In this document: in pieces, positions 62,924 through 64,000 of the stretch | How positions within the stretch are numbered: position 1 is the stretch's first letter | Layout: the number at the start of each line of letters is the position of its first letter | NCBI RefSeq assembly: GCF_900095855.1 | Contig: NZ_FMIY01000002.1 | Coordinates: 301,322 to 365,321, forward strand | Direction of reading: 5' to 3' | Origin: Megasphaera coli | GTDB taxonomy: Bacteria > Bacillota > Negativicutes > Veillonellales > Megasphaeraceae | DNA: 64,000 nucleotides | Program-made: the position numbers and the translations under genes | Notes under the pieces: model-generated | Database searches by the model: none | Told to the model about the DNA's origin: nothing | Seen by the model: the letters and a program-made list of their open reading frames with translations, nothing else

Positions 62924-63781
62924 ATGCCGAGTGCACGCGAGATAAACAGACGGATAAAATCCGTAACGAATACACAGCAGATCACGAAAGCCATGAAGAT
63001 GGTGTCTTCCGTACGTTTGCGTCGTGCACAGGATCGCGCTGCGGCAGCGGCTCCGTTTACTGAAAAAATTGAAGCCATGCTCAGTCGCTTGGCCGCGGCG
63101 GCAGGCAGTGAAGCGGATCCCTTGTTTGAACAGCGGGAAGTAAAGCGAACCGCCTATATCGTTATCGGCTCCGACAAGGGATTGGCAGGCGCATTCAATT
63201 CCAATATCAACAAGGCGATGGCAAATATTCTGACCGAAAAGGGAAAAGGCGGCACCATGTTTTTTGTGACCGGCCGTAAACCCTTGGAATATTTGAAACA
63301 CCTTCACGTAACGGCAGAAGGAAGATGGAGCGGGTTTTCCGATAAGCCCCAATATCATCATGCCCGTACGATTGCAGGTGAAGCGGTAGCTCGTTTTCTT
63401 GCGGGCGAAGTGGATGAGGTGCAGGTCATATATACAAAATTCCGTTCCGCTTTGTCGCAGGAAGTTACGACAGCCCGACTGCTCCCCATCGGGGCGGCAG
63501 CGGAAAGTGACGCGATACCGAAGGAAGAATATATTTTTGCTCCTGACGGAGAACAGGTATTGTCGTCGTTACTGCCGACGTACTTGGAAGCTTTTGTGTA
63601 TAACGGATTATTACAATCGGCGGCGAGTGAACTCGGTGCCCGGATGACGGCCATGACGTCGGCAACGGATAATGCGGGAGAGCTCATCGATCGATTGACA
63701 GTGCATTATAACAAGGTGCGCCAGGCAGGTATTACGAACGAGCTGACGGAAATCGTCAGCGGTGCCAACGCATTGCAGTAA
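62924..63781 (+). CDS. atpG: F1 ATP synthase subunit gamma
   Basis: A 285-residue central stalk subunit. The N-terminal coiled coil starts with REINRRIKSVTNTQQITKAM, and the C-terminal helix ends in TNELTEIVSGANAL, both diagnostic. It rotates inside the alpha3-beta3 head. AGGAGG precedes it. Confidence 0.97.
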   Translation: MPSAREINRRIKSVTNTQQITKAMKMVSSVRLRRAQDRAAAAAPFTEKIEAMLSRLAAAAGSEADPLFEQREVKRTAYIVIGSDKGLAGAFNSNINKAMANILTEKGKGGTMFFVTGRKPLEYLKHLHVTAEGRWSGFSDKPQYHHARTIAGEAVARFLAGEVDEVQVIYTKFRSALSQEVTTARLLPIGAAAESDAIPKEEYIFAPDGEQVLSSLLPTYLEAFVYNGLLQSAASELGARMTAMTSATDNAGELIDRLTVHYNKVRQAGITNELTEIVSGANALQ

Positions 63782-63816
63782 GGTTGTAGACTTAACGTAG
63801 AGAGGAGAACCTCTTC

Positions 63817-64000
63817 ATGAGTGATAATTTTGGTAAAGTCATCCAGGTCATCGGCCCGGTTATTGACGTTCGATTTTCTGCAGATAAAGACTTGCCGCCC
63901 ATTTACACCGCTATTCATGTCAAAGGCGGTGAAGGCGAACAGACTGTAGATCTCGTGGCGGAAGTTATGCAGCATTTGGGCGACGACGTGGTCCGCTGCG
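63817..64000 (+). CDS. atpD: F1 ATP synthase subunit beta, N-terminal fragment
   Basis: The catalytic beta subunit, cut by the right edge after 61 codons. The visible part, with [19 protein letters not shown] and [16 protein letters not shown], is the usual beta-barrel crown. AGAGGAGAA lies upstream of the ATG. Confidence 0.96.
   Translation, partial: MSDNFGKVIQVIGPVIDVRFSADKDLPPIYTAIHVKGGEGEQTVDLVAEVMQHLGDDVVRC

Overview
The window looks like a chromosome segment of a diderm Firmicute of the class Negativicutes (order Veillonellales, Megasphaera-like). Three things suggest this: Firmicutes-type regulation and gene order (a T-box in front of pheST, a mraZ-led dcw cluster, AGGAGG ribosome binding sites), a MurE of the meso-diaminopimelate type, and outer-membrane genes next to these (ADP-heptose synthesis, two family-9 glycosyltransferases, a beta-barrel protein). 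No database search was possible, so the genus is an inference. A DUF523 gene is cut by the left edge and atpD by the right edge.

Layout. 1-4.8 kb: DUF523 fragment, HAD phosphatase, M16C peptidase, gluQ. 5-17.8 kb: cell wall and division cluster mraZ-rsmH-ftsL-murE-murF-mraY-murD-murG-murC-ddl-ftsQ-ftsZ, lacking ftsI, ftsW, murB and ftsA in their usual places. 17.8-24 kb: nrdR, then heptose/LPS genes hldE-hldD-gmhB and two glycosyltransferases, then an outer-membrane beta-barrel gene. 24.18-24.41 kb: a free-standing structured RNA gene of unknown class. 24.5-30.3 kb: two hotdog-fold proteins, an acyl-CoA dehydrogenase, T-box-pheS-pheT. 30.4-39.2 kb: a small orphan, a cupin, rpsO with a structured leader, pnp, dut, nudF, deoB, a pyrimidine-nucleoside phosphorylase, rumA.

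39.1-47.9 kb is an accessory region of lower GC. It opens with a remnant element bounded by 27-bp direct repeats, one of which is the 3' end of rumA. It holds a broken GIY-YIG/DUF4357 gene, an AlbA_2 ATPase, a broken IS200-type transposase, a higBA-like toxin-antitoxin pair, a Fic protein, a metallo-beta-lactamase-fold hydrolase, a DUF1848 protein and a membrane-anchored methyltransferase. Palindromes and duplicated gene ends lie between them. No integrase is visible, so this looks like a decayed insertion hot spot.

48-64 kb returns to core genes: exported cupin, tmcAL, a lipoprotein, ackA, a HAD hydrolase, a small cluster ending in a DUF2335 membrane protein, tRNA-Leu(UAG), exonuclease III, pgm, a WecA-type transferase, UDP-GlcNAc 2-epimerase, and the F-type ATP synthase operon from an AtpZ-like gene and atpI to the start of atpD.

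The core gene sets form a coherent envelope programme: peptidoglycan precursors and division proteins, inner-core LPS heptose, surface polysaccharide priming (pgm, wecA, wecB) and an outer-membrane barrel. The features most worth following up are the 24.2-kb RNA, the rumA-bounded remnant, the MraZ-type operator at 5.04 kb and the repeat families in the accessory region.
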